Shown here: positions 45,352-54,324 of the stretch, piece after piece | How positions within the stretch are numbered: the first letter of the stretch is position 1 | How the letters are laid out: each line of letters begins with the position of its first letter | Assembly (NCBI GenBank): GCA_022450565.1 | Contig: JAKUOP010000008.1 | Coordinates: 43,536-107,535, forward strand | Source of the DNA: Candidatus Nitrosopelagicus sp. | Lineage (GTDB): Archaea > Thermoproteota > Nitrososphaeria > Nitrososphaerales > Nitrosopumilaceae | Length of the DNA: 64,000 nt | Reading direction: 5' to 3' | The notes under the pieces: model-generated | Seen by the model: only the letters and a program-made list of their open reading frames with translations | Database searches by the model: none | Told to the model about the DNA's origin: nothing | Program-made: the position numbers and the translations under genes

Positions 45352-45666
45352 TTAGGGAATGTTGAGTAGTGAAAATTTCTTTTTAACCGATTTTTGATAC
45401 AGGTCAAAAGTGCCTCCTTTCTGCTCGCATTTTTTACAAATACATAATTGAGATACTGTAGAACGATCGCAGTCTTCCTGAAACTCACATGTAGGGCAAC
45501 CAGCAGATCTGCCGCATATTATGCAATCAAGTTCGTCTATTTCAGCACATTTTTCATGTTTGACTCCTAATCCTTTAGACCACAAACCGATCTCATTTAC
45601 TTTGATTTTTTCTTTACATACAATACATGTTCCATCAAATTTCATGGAAATTTTTATCCAGCTCAT
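45352..45666 (-). CDS. Uncharacterised cysteine-rich protein (104 aa)
   Basis: A 104-residue protein with a putative zinc-binding pattern: CIVCKEKI near the N-terminus, then CIICGRSAGCPTCEFQEDCD and CICKKC. Twelve cysteines and a histidine in so short a protein suggest two or more zinc sites. It is not a family I can name. It overlaps the rfcL stop by 4 bp (ATGA), so it is translationally coupled to a replication gene, and a DNA-metabolism role is inferred only from that. Confidence 0.7.
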   Translation of the reverse strand: MSWIKISMKFDGTCIVCKEKIKVNEIGLWSKGLGVKHEKCAEIDELDCIICGRSAGCPTCEFQEDCDRSTVSQLCICKKCEQKGGTFDLYQKSVKKKFSLLNIP

Positions 45667-46832
45667 TCTAAAAGTTCAATCTCCTTTTCTATTAATTCGT
45701 CAAATGATTCATCAAGTTCTAAATCCAAAGAATCATTTTTCATACAAAATAATATGTATGGAAGATACAGTGTTGAAAATGTACTGGATGACACGTGCAT
45801 TTTTTTTGCAAGTAATTTAGTAATTGATTTAATTTTTGAACCATCCCAGCGCAATCTATTGAGTAATGGCCATGATAGATTATACTGAGAGTATCTAACT
45901 CCGGAATTATTGGTGTATAATCCCAAAAGTATGGAATCTAGATAACGCAATAAACGCCACTGCTGTGTTTTCATAATTCTTCCATAAAGAATGTCTGCTT
46001 CTGAAATAATTGATAAGAACTTCTCCAGATCATTTGCTGATAACTTACTTGTTATCACACTTGAATAAAATGCGTTGATTTTTTCTCTGGGATCAATTCG
46101 CATCGAATACAAAATGGATCTTGCTTCATCAATAGATTTTGCTTTGTAAAATGCATTAATTCCCTCCTCAACATCTAATGCCTCAAACGATTTTTCAGTT
46201 GGCGGTTCAAATCCTGTAACTAAAGCCTGTGCAGAATTTATCATGGAACGAATGTCTCCATTTGAATCCGTAATCAATTTCATCAATCTTCCAGGACCAA
46301 TTTTTGCATTTTCTTTTTGAAGAATTGTGTTCATATGTAAAAGTAAAAGCCTGGGGGAAAGTGGACGTAATTCAATTGTAGTAACAGATTTTTTTATTTT
46401 TTTCATCTTATCACTAGAATGATTATTTGCCGCAAGAATAATTGGAACTGTGGATTCTTTTAAAATATTGATTAATGCTTCGACACCACCATAATCAGAT
46501 CTTCCATGAATGCCGTCAACCTCATCGATGAAGATCATAGGAAGTCCAAGAACTGATTGGTTTCCTAAAACAGGTTGTAAAATTTCATGAATGTTTTTTT
46601 TATTTCTAACATCACTTGCGTTTAGACTGATTAGATCATACCCAAAATGCTTAGCAGACAAATTAGCCATGGTTGTTTTTCCGATTCCCGGAGGACCGAC
46701 TAAAAGCAACGGTTTTACGCCTTTTTTCCATTTTGCAAACCACTCAACAAATAATTTTCTTGCCTCTTCATTTCCTATTAAATCAAGTATGTGTTTAGGG
46801 CGATATTTTTCTGACCACATCATTTTGATCAC
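45663..46832 (-). CDS. rfcL: Replication factor C large subunit
   Basis: A 389-residue AAA+ protein with Walker A in VGPPGIGKTTMANLS and Walker B in MIFIDEVDGIHG. It opens with the RFC box WSEKYRPKHILDLIGNEEAR. It is the large subunit of the clamp loader that puts PCNA on DNA. The extended C-terminal PCNA-binding tail of longer archaeal RfcL proteins is not obvious. The rfcS gene is not adjacent. It is coupled by ATGA overlaps to uncharacterised genes on both sides. Confidence 0.93.
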   Translation of the reverse strand: MIKMMWSEKYRPKHILDLIGNEEARKLFVEWFAKWKKGVKPLLLVGPPGIGKTTMANLSAKHFGYDLISLNASDVRNKKNIHEILQPVLGNQSVLGLPMIFIDEVDGIHGRSDYGGVEALINILKESTVPIILAANNHSSDKMKKIKKSVTTIELRPLSPRLLLLHMNTILQKENAKIGPGRLMKLITDSNGDIRSMINSAQALVTGFEPPTEKSFEALDVEEGINAFYKAKSIDEARSILYSMRIDPREKINAFYSSVITSKLSANDLEKFLSIISEADILYGRIMKTQQWRLLRYLDSILLGLYTNNSGVRYSQYNLSWPLLNRLRWDGSKIKSITKLLAKKMHVSSSTFSTLYLPYILFCMKNDSLDLELDESFDELIEKEIELLE

Positions 46833-47947
46833 TTTGGAAGGTTGGACGATAATTCAGACCAAATGTTTTCCTGCTGTAATTTCTTGTACCAGTAATCATT
46901 GTAATGCTCAACAGTAAGAAACAGGAACTCTAAAAATTTTGTATGTGAAAAGTTATCTGGTAAACTTTCGATGGCCTTTCTTGCTTCGCTAAGGTATGAT
47001 TCGCTTTTCTTCATAGTCAGTTCAAGGCCTTCTTTTACATCATTTTTTGATAACGAGTAATACAAAGGCCATGATGGAATTTTTATTGCCTTGTCACGAA
47101 TAGAGTCCTCTATTTCATTTCCACATCCCACAGATTCAGCAGCCTTTGCCATGCCGATATGAAAAATTTCTCCCAGTGGTTCACGTGACAATGCCATGTT
47201 TTGACCAGCTGTACCCATTACAGAGCGATATTTTTTGTAACTTTCGTCTAGCTCAGCCTCAGTAATTGATGTTGGTTTTTCTTTTAATTTAGTATCCAGA
47301 TACTGACCAACTCTTGCATCCTTGAATCCATTTTCAAACTGTTTTAGCACTTCATCGCCACCCTTGGAAATTTTTTCTCGAGCAAGTATCAGAATGTAGG
47401 GATTCATCAGTTTGTAGTCATCAAGATAATCCAAGTCTTCGTCTTTGTCAACTATACGATCCATGGGCTCGCTAAGATCTATTGCTATTATATGACCGTC
47501 AACTATGTCTTCTCGTAGATTTGACTCGTTACTATCCTGAAAATAATTTGTTGATGCATCAAATAATGCATTAAAAACAGGAAAGGTCATTTTAACAAAA
47601 TTAGAATTCAAAATTCTTAAGACTCTATCGTGTAGGGCATCAAAATTCCCTATTTTTGCCCGTATCGGTTCAATTTGAGACGCATCAAGAATTATTTCAG
47701 TGGAACCAACTTCATCTCCAAATTTTTGTTGTGTTGAATTTGGTGAAGAATCAGAGTTTATCTGTTCTAATAGATTTGTAGTAAATCTTTTTGCAAATTC
47801 TGGAAATTTAGTTTCAAATTCTTCTTTGTATTGATTAAACTGCTTGTAGCCCTTTGATTTGAATAAACCCTGTTTCATAATCTGTTTTCCAGGTTTTGTA
47901 CTCATTAACGCACTTTTACTAAAAACAGATTCATCCTTGCCACTCAT
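46829..47947 (-). CDS. Uncharacterised protein upstream of rfcL (372 aa)
   Basis: I do not recognise this protein. From the ATG at 47947 it has 372 residues; an ATG 16 codons upstream would lengthen it. It is mostly helical and acidic, with IIAIDLSEPMDRIVDKDEDL in the middle and a helical C-terminus (FLFLTVEHYNDYWYKKLQQ). No membrane helix or metal motif is visible. Its stop overlaps the rfcL start by 4 bp, which suggests a fixed link with the clamp loader or replication. Confidence 0.75.
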   Translation of the reverse strand: MSGKDESVFSKSALMSTKPGKQIMKQGLFKSKGYKQFNQYKEEFETKFPEFAKRFTTNLLEQINSDSSPNSTQQKFGDEVGSTEIILDASQIEPIRAKIGNFDALHDRVLRILNSNFVKMTFPVFNALFDASTNYFQDSNESNLREDIVDGHIIAIDLSEPMDRIVDKDEDLDYLDDYKLMNPYILILAREKISKGGDEVLKQFENGFKDARVGQYLDTKLKEKPTSITEAELDESYKKYRSVMGTAGQNMALSREPLGEIFHIGMAKAAESVGCGNEIEDSIRDKAIKIPSWPLYYSLSKNDVKEGLELTMKKSESYLSEARKAIESLPDNFSHTKFLEFLFLTVEHYNDYWYKKLQQENIWSELSSNLPK

Positions 47948-48003
47948 GTAAAAGATATTTCTAAATTGATATTTATGCGTTGAATGGTATTTCAACTTAA
48001 ATT

Positions 48004-48816
48004 ATGTCTGAATCTAATTTCTTCATGGAAATTAGTCAAATGCTAAGGGACGTATCAAAACTGGTTTTTGAAAATGTAAAAGATATGGCAGGAACGGAGA
48101 AAGCCGCAGGTGATTTTGGTAGAGGCGCTGGAGGAGACATATCAAGAAATATCGATATCACTGCTGAAAATACAGTTATCAATTATTTCAAAGAAAAAAA
48201 ATTTGAATGTGTAATTTTAGGTGAGGAATGTGGGCGCGTAGAACTTTCACCAAACCCTAAAGGGTTTATCATAATGGATGCAATTGATGGATCTGCTAAC
48301 GCAATAAGAGGTATTCCATTTTTTTGCTGTTCATTAGCATTTGCAACAGAGGATAAATTAAGTTCAATAACAGATGGTGCAATTACAAATCTATCTACTG
48401 GAGAAATTTTTTGGGCATCAAAAGGAAAAGGTGCATTTTTAGATGACAAGCCAATTTCAGTCCAAAAAGAGAAACCACTTTACAAGATAATAGGAATCAA
48501 TACGTCTGGTGCATCGTCTGAACAACTAAAAAGGTTTGAATCTATTTTTCAAAATCATCATCACACTAGACATTTCGGTGCAAATGCATTGGAGATGGCA
48601 ATGTTTGCTCAAGGTTTGATTGACATTTACATTGATTTTAGAGGAAAAATTAGAATTCAGGACATGGCTGCAGGTTATCTTTTAGTTAAGGAAGCTGGAG
48701 GTCTTATGCTTGATGAGAATTTACAGCCATTAGAATCTGACTTGAGTTATGAAACAAGAATATCATTTGTTGCAGCACCAAATAATGAAATTCTAGATGA
48801 AGTTATACCAAAATAA
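48004..48816 (+). CDS. suhB: Inositol monophosphatase / fructose-1,6-bisphosphatase family enzyme
   Basis: A 270-residue magnesium-dependent phosphatase. The metal site is formed by LGEECGR (about residue 77), MDAIDGSANAIRG (about residue 95) and IRIQDMAAGYLL. Archaeal members often act on both inositol phosphates and fructose bisphosphate, so this may be the gluconeogenic FBPase, complementing PEPCK at 3.6 kb. Substrate is not resolved by sequence. It is divergent from the gene upstream of rfcL. Confidence 0.88.
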   Translation: MSESNFFMEISQMLRDVSKLVFENVKDMAGTEKAAGDFGRGAGGDISRNIDITAENTVINYFKEKKFECVILGEECGRVELSPNPKGFIIMDAIDGSANAIRGIPFFCCSLAFATEDKLSSITDGAITNLSTGEIFWASKGKGAFLDDKPISVQKEKPLYKIIGINTSGASSEQLKRFESIFQNHHHTRHFGANALEMAMFAQGLIDIYIDFRGKIRIQDMAAGYLLVKEAGGLMLDENLQPLESDLSYETRISFVAAPNNEILDEVIPK

Positions 48817-48824
48817 AATAATGG

Positions 48825-48899
48825 CGCCCTCGGCGGGATTTGAACCCGCGTCTCAGCCGTGACAGGGCCGAATTCTGGACCGGGCTATACTACAAGGGC
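48825..48899 (-). tRNA. tRNA-Asp (anticodon GTC)
   Basis: A 75-nt cloverleaf: acceptor GCCCTTG/CGAGGGC with G73, anticodon arm CGGCC-CTGTCAC-GGCTG, T-loop TTCAAAT. No intron is needed. G73 agrees with the Asp identity set. CCA is not encoded. Confidence 0.94.
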
Positions 48900-48993
48900 A
48901 TTACAGTTGAGGAACAAAATGCTAGTTTTAAAGTTTCCACATTGTTTTCAAATTTTGTAAAAGACTAAATTATACGCATCAGAAAAAACGCAG

Positions 48994-49067
48994 GGGTCTA
49001 TAGCGCAGCCAGGTAGCGCACCGGACTTTTAATCCGGTTGTCGTGGGTTCGAATCCCACTAGACCCG
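48994..49067 (+). tRNA. tRNA-Lys (anticodon TTT)
   Basis: A 74-nt cloverleaf: acceptor GGGTCTA/TAGACCC with G73, D-arm GCGC/GCGC, anticodon loop CTTTTAA, T-loop TTCGAAT. No intron. It is divergent from tRNA-Asp, with 94 bp of otherwise featureless A/T-rich DNA between them. Confidence 0.95.
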
Positions 49068-49069
49068 CA

Positions 49070-50530
49070 TTACTTTATCATGGTTTTGACTTTTTTCGAC
49101 AATAGATCTAATGATTTTTTCACTTCAGAATTTTGTTTTTTTATTATTTTTCTGTATGACAAAACGCTCTTTATTCTATTAGATAACATTCTTGTTTGCT
49201 CAGAAATTCCAGAAGATCCTTTTGATTTTCTATTTTTCAATGAAGAAGAGATTGTTGTTTTTTGAATAATTTCAAATAATTTTTTAGATTTAATTTCCTT
49301 GATTGAAAGAGTATCAATATCTGAAATGTCCAATTCAGGTAATAATTTTTTGGAATTATGTGCATACTGCACAAGATTTCCAACAATGCCATGAGCTGCT
49401 CGAAATGGAATTTTTTCTAATACAAGATTCTCTGCAAGATCAAGTGCAATGAGAAAACCATTCTCTGTAACATTTTTCATTTTTTCCTCGTTAATAGTTA
49501 CCTCAGAAAGCATTGATTTTATTACAATTAATGCAGTGATTGTGATTTTTGACGTAGACCATATTGCAGATTTAATTTGTTGCAAATCTCTACTATAACC
49601 AGACGATAATCCCTTAGTTGTAGACAAGATTGCTGTTAGATAACCAATAACTTGCGATGTCTTTCCACGAGTGAGTTCCAGTATGTCAGGATTTTTCTTT
49701 TGTGGCATAACGCTTGATGGGGAGGAGAAATTGTCTGATAGTTCAATAAATGAAAATTCTGACGATGACCAGATTATGAAATCTTCGGATAATTTACTAA
49801 GATTTGTCATCATTATTGCAGCATCAGAAACAAATTCTGCAACAAAATCTCTTGTGGACGTTGCATCAATTGAGTTTTCAATAAGACTTGTAAATCCAAG
49901 CATCTTTGCTGTACTGTTTCTATCTATTGGTAAACTTGTACCTCCTATTGGCCCTGCACCCAACGGACTTTGATTAACTCTTGAATAGAGTGAAATAAAT
50001 CTATCAAGATCTCTGAATAACGAATCTGCATATGATAAAAGATAATGTGAAAATACACCAACCTGAGCTTGTTGTAGATGTGTATAGAGTGGAACAACAG
50101 TTTTGTGATGTTGTTTTGCTAAATGCAGTAACTCACTAATTGTTTCAATTAAACACTGAGTTAGAATGTTAATGTCATCACGAATCTTCATTCTAATGTC
50201 CAATGCAACTTGATCATTTCTTGATCTTGCAGTATGCATTTTTCCACCGCTATCAATTCCGGTTTTTTTGATAACTAATGATTCAATTAATTCATGAATG
50301 TCTTCAGGCTCAAAATCTGGTTGTGAGATTTTTCCATTTTTCAGATCTTCTAATGCTGAAAGAATTTTTTTTAATTCTGTCTTTGTCAGGAGTTTCTTTT
50401 CATACAACATGATTGTATGAGCTTGACTGCCTATGATATCATAAAATGCGATATCAGAATCGTCAGACATTGATGAGACATAGTTTAATGTAATTTCATC
50501 AAGATTTTTTCCTAATCTTGAACGATACAT
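49070..50530 (-). CDS. argH: Argininosuccinate lyase
   Basis: A 486-residue fumarase-superfamily lyase. The catalytic serine loop is SSPSSVMPQKKNPDILELTR at about residue 265, and the substrate motif MHTARSRNDQVALDIRM is near residue 97. It splits argininosuccinate into arginine and fumarate. The stop lies 2 bp beyond the convergent tRNA-Lys. No other arginine gene is in the window. Confidence 0.95.
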   Translation of the reverse strand: MYRSRLGKNLDEITLNYVSSMSDDSDIAFYDIIGSQAHTIMLYEKKLLTKTELKKILSALEDLKNGKISQPDFEPEDIHELIESLVIKKTGIDSGGKMHTARSRNDQVALDIRMKIRDDINILTQCLIETISELLHLAKQHHKTVVPLYTHLQQAQVGVFSHYLLSYADSLFRDLDRFISLYSRVNQSPLGAGPIGGTSLPIDRNSTAKMLGFTSLIENSIDATSTRDFVAEFVSDAAIMMTNLSKLSEDFIIWSSSEFSFIELSDNFSSPSSVMPQKKNPDILELTRGKTSQVIGYLTAILSTTKGLSSGYSRDLQQIKSAIWSTSKITITALIVIKSMLSEVTINEEKMKNVTENGFLIALDLAENLVLEKIPFRAAHGIVGNLVQYAHNSKKLLPELDISDIDTLSIKEIKSKKLFEIIQKTTISSSLKNRKSKGSSGISEQTRMLSNRIKSVLSYRKIIKKQNSEVKKSLDLLSKKVKTMIK

Positions 50531-50549
50531 AATTTATATTCAGAATGGC

Positions 50550-50561
50550 TATATATAGCAA
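50550..50561 (+). promoter_or_regulatory. Palindromic TATA-like box before the MIP18-type gene
   Basis: GCTATATATAGC is a perfect 12-bp palindrome whose A/T core lies 20-27 bp before the ATG at 50578. It probably acts as the TATA box and argues that the ATG at 50545 is not the real start. Confidence 0.4.
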
Positions 50562-50577
50562 CAGCGGATTTACGACA

Positions 50578-50952
50578 ATGTCTCAAGATGTAAAACAACT
50601 AAGAGTGAAAATTTTTGATGAACTATCCAAGATTGTCGATCCTGAAATCAACACAACCATCACTGAATTAGAATTAATAGACGAAGTTGATATATCAGAA
50701 GAATCTGTAAAGGTCGATTTGCATCTGACAAGTCCATTCTGCCCAGCAGTGTTTGGCTTTAAGATCTGCCAAGACATTCATGACAACCTGTTAAGCATAG
50801 ATGGTATAGATGATGTAAAAGTGAATGTTTCAAATCATTTTATGGCTGAACAGATTAATAATCAAGTAAATAATAGTCCAAATCCACACAAAAAAGAATC
50901 AGCAGCAGACCTTAATGCACCAGAACCAGAACCAACATCGGAAAAAGACTAG
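50578..50952 (+). CDS. MIP18/DUF59-type Fe-S assembly protein
   Basis: A 124-residue protein of the MIP18/SufT (DUF59) family. The core ends in LTSPFCPAVFGFKICQDI, with the conserved cysteine, then VKVNVSNHFMA. Family members help deliver Fe-S clusters. A polar C-terminal tail of about 35 residues (NNQVNNSPNPHKKESAADL) is probably disordered. The ATG at 50578 is preferred over 50545 because a TATA-like box lies between them. It converges with sdhB (4-bp overlap), whose product needs three clusters. Confidence 0.85.
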   Translation: MSQDVKQLRVKIFDELSKIVDPEINTTITELELIDEVDISEESVKVDLHLTSPFCPAVFGFKICQDIHDNLLSIDGIDDVKVNVSNHFMAEQINNQVNNSPNPHKKESAADLNAPEPEPTSEKD

Positions 50953-51725
50953 TCACGTAATCCTAAAAGATAGCTTCTAAGTAATTGAATTCCCATGGCT
51001 GGATCTACCCCTTTTGGACAGACTTGGCTACAAGAACCGGCAAAGTGGCATCTCCAAATTCCGTGACTATCATCAATAATCTTTAATCTGTTATCTTTGC
51101 CCTTGTCTCTTGTGTCAGCAATGTATCTATAAGCCTGAGCCAGTGCTTGTGGACCGACAAATGATGTATCCATAGCCATTGTAGGACATGCTGAATTGCA
51201 AAGACCGCATTTGATACAACTTGAAAATTGTATGTACTTATCAACGTCTTCAGGAGTCTGTAGAATCTCCTTAACTCCAGTGTCAGGTTTTATTTCAGAA
51301 TCCTCACGTACTACATATGGCATTATTTTTTTATGATTGTTAAACATGCGCGTGAAATTAACTGCCAAGTCTCTAACTATTGGAAAATTATCCATGGGCT
51401 CAACAGTAATAGTGTCTGTATTCAATTCAACAACTTTTGTAAAACATGCTAATGCAGGTTTGCCATTAATTTTCATGCCGCATGAACCACATGATGCTTG
51501 TCTACAAGAATATCTTACAGCAACTGAATGATCTAAATGGGATTTAACATTAAGTATTGCATCTAAGACTGTTGTGTATTTTTCTACTGGTATTACAAAT
51601 TCATCAAATCTTTCTTCTGAATTAACTTCTGGGTTACTTCTGCTTATTCTTAGTTTAACTGATTTAGTAGGGGATAAAACAGTTTGAGATTTTTCCTGTG
51701 AAATTTCTTGGTTAAGTTCTGACAT
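50949..51725 (-). CDS. sdhB: Succinate dehydrogenase iron-sulfur subunit
   Basis: A 258-residue subunit with three cluster sites: [2Fe-2S] in SCRQASCGSCGMKINGK, [4Fe-4S] in CIKCGLCNSACPTMA and [3Fe-4S] in CHFAGSCSQVCPKG. The ATG at 51725 overlaps the sdhD stop (TAATG), which fixes this start over an upstream one. It carries electrons from SdhA to quinone. Confidence 0.94.
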   Translation of the reverse strand: MSELNQEISQEKSQTVLSPTKSVKLRISRSNPEVNSEERFDEFVIPVEKYTTVLDAILNVKSHLDHSVAVRYSCRQASCGSCGMKINGKPALACFTKVVELNTDTITVEPMDNFPIVRDLAVNFTRMFNNHKKIMPYVVREDSEIKPDTGVKEILQTPEDVDKYIQFSSCIKCGLCNSACPTMAMDTSFVGPQALAQAYRYIADTRDKGKDNRLKIIDDSHGIWRCHFAGSCSQVCPKGVDPAMGIQLLRSYLLGLRD

Positions 51726-52078
51726 TAGACCATCCCCATACTCGTCATAATTATAGTTCGCGAACCATATGCAATCAAAATTGCCATTGATGCGATGCAA
51801 CCATAAGTTACTGCCTTTTCATAAGTAGGACCCTGCCTCATCTCTAGAAGAATTACACGCAAGCCATTGAATCCATGTACCGAAATTAAAATCAGTAGTA
51901 ATTCAAGCATAATTGCATAACCAATCATCTGATAATTTGCTATTACATTTTCATATTGTAATGACTCGTGAAAGTCTTGTGTCATACGCATTAAAATATG
52001 AATAACTGTTAGAAATACAGCTCCTAGTGCTGTTCCGTAATGAATTTTCATTACAATACTTTCTCTCAAAATCATCAT
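51725..52078 (-). CDS. sdhD: Succinate dehydrogenase membrane subunit D
   Basis: A 117-residue protein with three membrane helices and histidines placed for haem b (HYGTALGAVFLTVIHIL; VHGFNGLRVILLEM). The start at 52078 is chosen because ATGATG overlaps the sdhC stop; the frame is open 22 codons further but that part lies inside sdhC. It forms the quinone-reducing anchor with SdhC. Confidence 0.85.
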   Translation of the reverse strand: MMILRESIVMKIHYGTALGAVFLTVIHILMRMTQDFHESLQYENVIANYQMIGYAIMLELLLILISVHGFNGLRVILLEMRQGPTYEKAVTYGCIASMAILIAYGSRTIIMTSMGMV

Positions 52079-52515
52079 CCAAACATCACCGCCATTCCAT
52101 ACCACATTGCTAATGCTGCAACACCAATTGTTGCATATATGCAAGCCTTACCCTTCATGTTAAGTGATTTTGGTTTGTAAGGGTAGTCAGGTCTTCCTGG
52201 TTTACCCAAACCATATCCCATTTGTCCTAGCATTAACCTAATTCCATTTCCTGTATGATAAACACACATTCCAATAACTATTGCAAGAAAGATATGACCT
52301 TCAGTTGTCTGAGTCATTTCTAATGATGCATCCCAGACAGCTTTCCCATCAAGAATATGACTTGTCTCATAAATGTGACCGATAAAATATGCTAGTAATC
52401 CTAACCCCGTAATCCGCATTAAAATCCAAGCAAATCTTTCAATGCCGAATTTTCCATATTTGGCAGGGTTTATCCAACCTTTTATGCCCTCTTTAGCTTT
52501 GTTTTCTTTTTCCAT
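52075..52515 (-). CDS. sdhC: Succinate dehydrogenase membrane subunit C (cytochrome b556 type)
   Basis: A 146-residue membrane anchor with three helices. Haem-ligand candidates are the histidines in YFIGHIYETSHIL and MCVYHTGNGIRLML. The N-terminus (MEKENKAKEGIKGWINPAKYG) is cytoplasmic. It overlaps the sdhA stop by 1 bp, giving the order sdhA-C-D-B. Confidence 0.88.
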   Translation of the reverse strand: MEKENKAKEGIKGWINPAKYGKFGIERFAWILMRITGLGLLAYFIGHIYETSHILDGKAVWDASLEMTQTTEGHIFLAIVIGMCVYHTGNGIRLMLGQMGYGLGKPGRPDYPYKPKSLNMKGKACIYATIGVAALAMWYGMAVMFG

Positions 52516-54227
52516 TAATACTTCCTCTCCACAGGTTTGTATTTAGTGATGGTTACTGGATGCTTCTTCATAATTGGTTCGTTTGGATCATAATATGCGA
52601 GCGTATGATGTAGAAAGTTTGCATCATCCCTAGTTGGATAGTCAGTTCTGGCATGACCTCCACGCGATTCTTTTCTGTTAATTGCACCAATCAACAATAC
52701 TTCAGCTACCCTAATCATAGAGTCAATTTCCATCACATTTGAGAAATTTGTATTATATTCTTTAGCTTTATCATCAACATGTTTCCAAGTTTTAGTCTTG
52801 AGTTCTCTGATTTTTTTCAAACCACTGATAAGATCAGCCTCATTTCTGAAAACATATGCTTTGTCATTTAGCGTATCACTGATTTCTTGTTTCACTTCAT
52901 ATGGATTAACTTCGCCACTACCACGAAATATACCATCATAGATTCTTTTTTCTTCTGCAACTACAAGATGGCCAGGAAACTGTGATTCATTATACTCTTT
53001 TTCAATATAATCCGCTGCAATTGAACCTGTAATTTTTCCCCATACAATACATTCTGATGTTGAATTTGCACCCAATCTATTTGCCCCATGAACACTGTTA
53101 CATGCAGCCTCACCGGCAGCCCAAACTCCTTGTAATTCAGCTGCGCCATCGATGTTGGTATGTATTCCTCCCATCATGTAATGACAAACAGGTCGTACAT
53201 CAATAGGTTCCTCTGCAGGATCAATATTTGAAAACTTGATTGATATTTCTCGAATTCCACCAAGTTTTGCCTTAATTTTTTCATCACCAAGATGTCTTAA
53301 ATCAAGCTTCATGCATTGAACTCCAGTGTCATGATTGAATCCTCTACCTTCACTCATTTCTGTCATCATTGCCCTTGAAACAATATCACGTGGAGCTAAC
53401 TCCATTTTGCCTGCCGCATAGTTTTTCATGAATCGTTCGCCATCTTTGTTTAATAGATAACCTCCTTCACCTCTAGCACCTTCGGTGATCAGTATACCTG
53501 ATGGTAAAACACCAGTAGGATGGAATTGTACAAATTCCATATCTTTAAGGGCCATACCTGCACGATAAGCCATATCCAAACCATCAGGTGTTGATGACAA
53601 TGCATATGTGGAATAACTGTAAATTCTACCAGCACCACCAGTGGCAATGATCAATGCTTTTCCTTTAATTGTATAAAATGATCCAGATGATAATTCTATG
53701 GCAGTGACACCACAAAATTGTTTTCCATCATGAATAATTGCTGTGATAAACCATTCGTTCAGAAATTCTATGTTATCAAATTTCTGGCATGTATCATAAA
53801 GAGTTTGCATTTCAAAAAAACCAACTTTATCAATTGCATATGTTGCTCTAGCAAAACTATATCCACCAAAATTTCGTTGATCAATTTTTCCATTTTCTTT
53901 CCTAGACCATGGCATTCCCCAATGTTCTAACTGGTATATTTCATTTGGCATCATTTGGCAAAGTCTTTCTGCAACATCCTGATCAGCTAGAAAATCACTT
54001 CCTTTCACAGTATCATAAATATGAGATTCAATCGTGTCACCTTCTTCTTCTTGAATTACTGCAGCGGTCCCACCTTCAGCTGATACAGAATGTGAACGCA
54101 TTACTTGGGTTTTAGCTACTACACCGATTCGTATCTTTGAATTTTTCTGTGCAGCTTCAATTGCTGCTCTTAGACCTGCTAATCCAGAACCTGCAATTAT
54201 TAGATCATATTCAATTGAATCAGTCAT
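52515..54227 (-). CDS. sdhA: Succinate dehydrogenase flavoprotein subunit
   Basis: A 570-residue FAD protein. The dinucleotide fold is IIAGSGLAGLRAAIEA; the flavin-linking histidine is in MRSHSVSAEGGTAAV. The active-site motif is HPTGVLPSGILITEGARGEG with arginine in LAPRDIVSRAM. It oxidises succinate to fumarate. It is the first gene of the operon, 95 bp from the divergent padR gene. Confidence 0.95.
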   Translation of the reverse strand: MTDSIEYDLIIAGSGLAGLRAAIEAAQKNSKIRIGVVAKTQVMRSHSVSAEGGTAAVIQEEEGDTIESHIYDTVKGSDFLADQDVAERLCQMMPNEIYQLEHWGMPWSRKENGKIDQRNFGGYSFARATYAIDKVGFFEMQTLYDTCQKFDNIEFLNEWFITAIIHDGKQFCGVTAIELSSGSFYTIKGKALIIATGGAGRIYSYSTYALSSTPDGLDMAYRAGMALKDMEFVQFHPTGVLPSGILITEGARGEGGYLLNKDGERFMKNYAAGKMELAPRDIVSRAMMTEMSEGRGFNHDTGVQCMKLDLRHLGDEKIKAKLGGIREISIKFSNIDPAEEPIDVRPVCHYMMGGIHTNIDGAAELQGVWAAGEAACNSVHGANRLGANSTSECIVWGKITGSIAADYIEKEYNESQFPGHLVVAEEKRIYDGIFRGSGEVNPYEVKQEISDTLNDKAYVFRNEADLISGLKKIRELKTKTWKHVDDKAKEYNTNFSNVMEIDSMIRVAEVLLIGAINRKESRGGHARTDYPTRDDANFLHHTLAYYDPNEPIMKKHPVTITKYKPVERKY

Positions 54228-54300
54228 TCTAATATTTTATCTTCAAATGGGTTACTTATGTATCATAATGCGTTTTTAATCGATCGAATGATTAATATAT

Positions 54301-54324
54301 ATCGCTAGTGATATCACTAGCGAT
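54301..54324. promoter_or_regulatory. 24-bp perfect palindrome, putative PadR operator
   Basis: The half-site ATCGCTAGTGAT is followed directly by its exact reverse complement, giving 24 bp with no mismatch. It starts just after the A/T-rich TTAATATAT box (54292-54300) and ends on the second base of the ATG at 54323, so it covers the expected transcription start. A bound dimer here would block transcription, as in PadR autoregulation. Confidence 0.6.
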
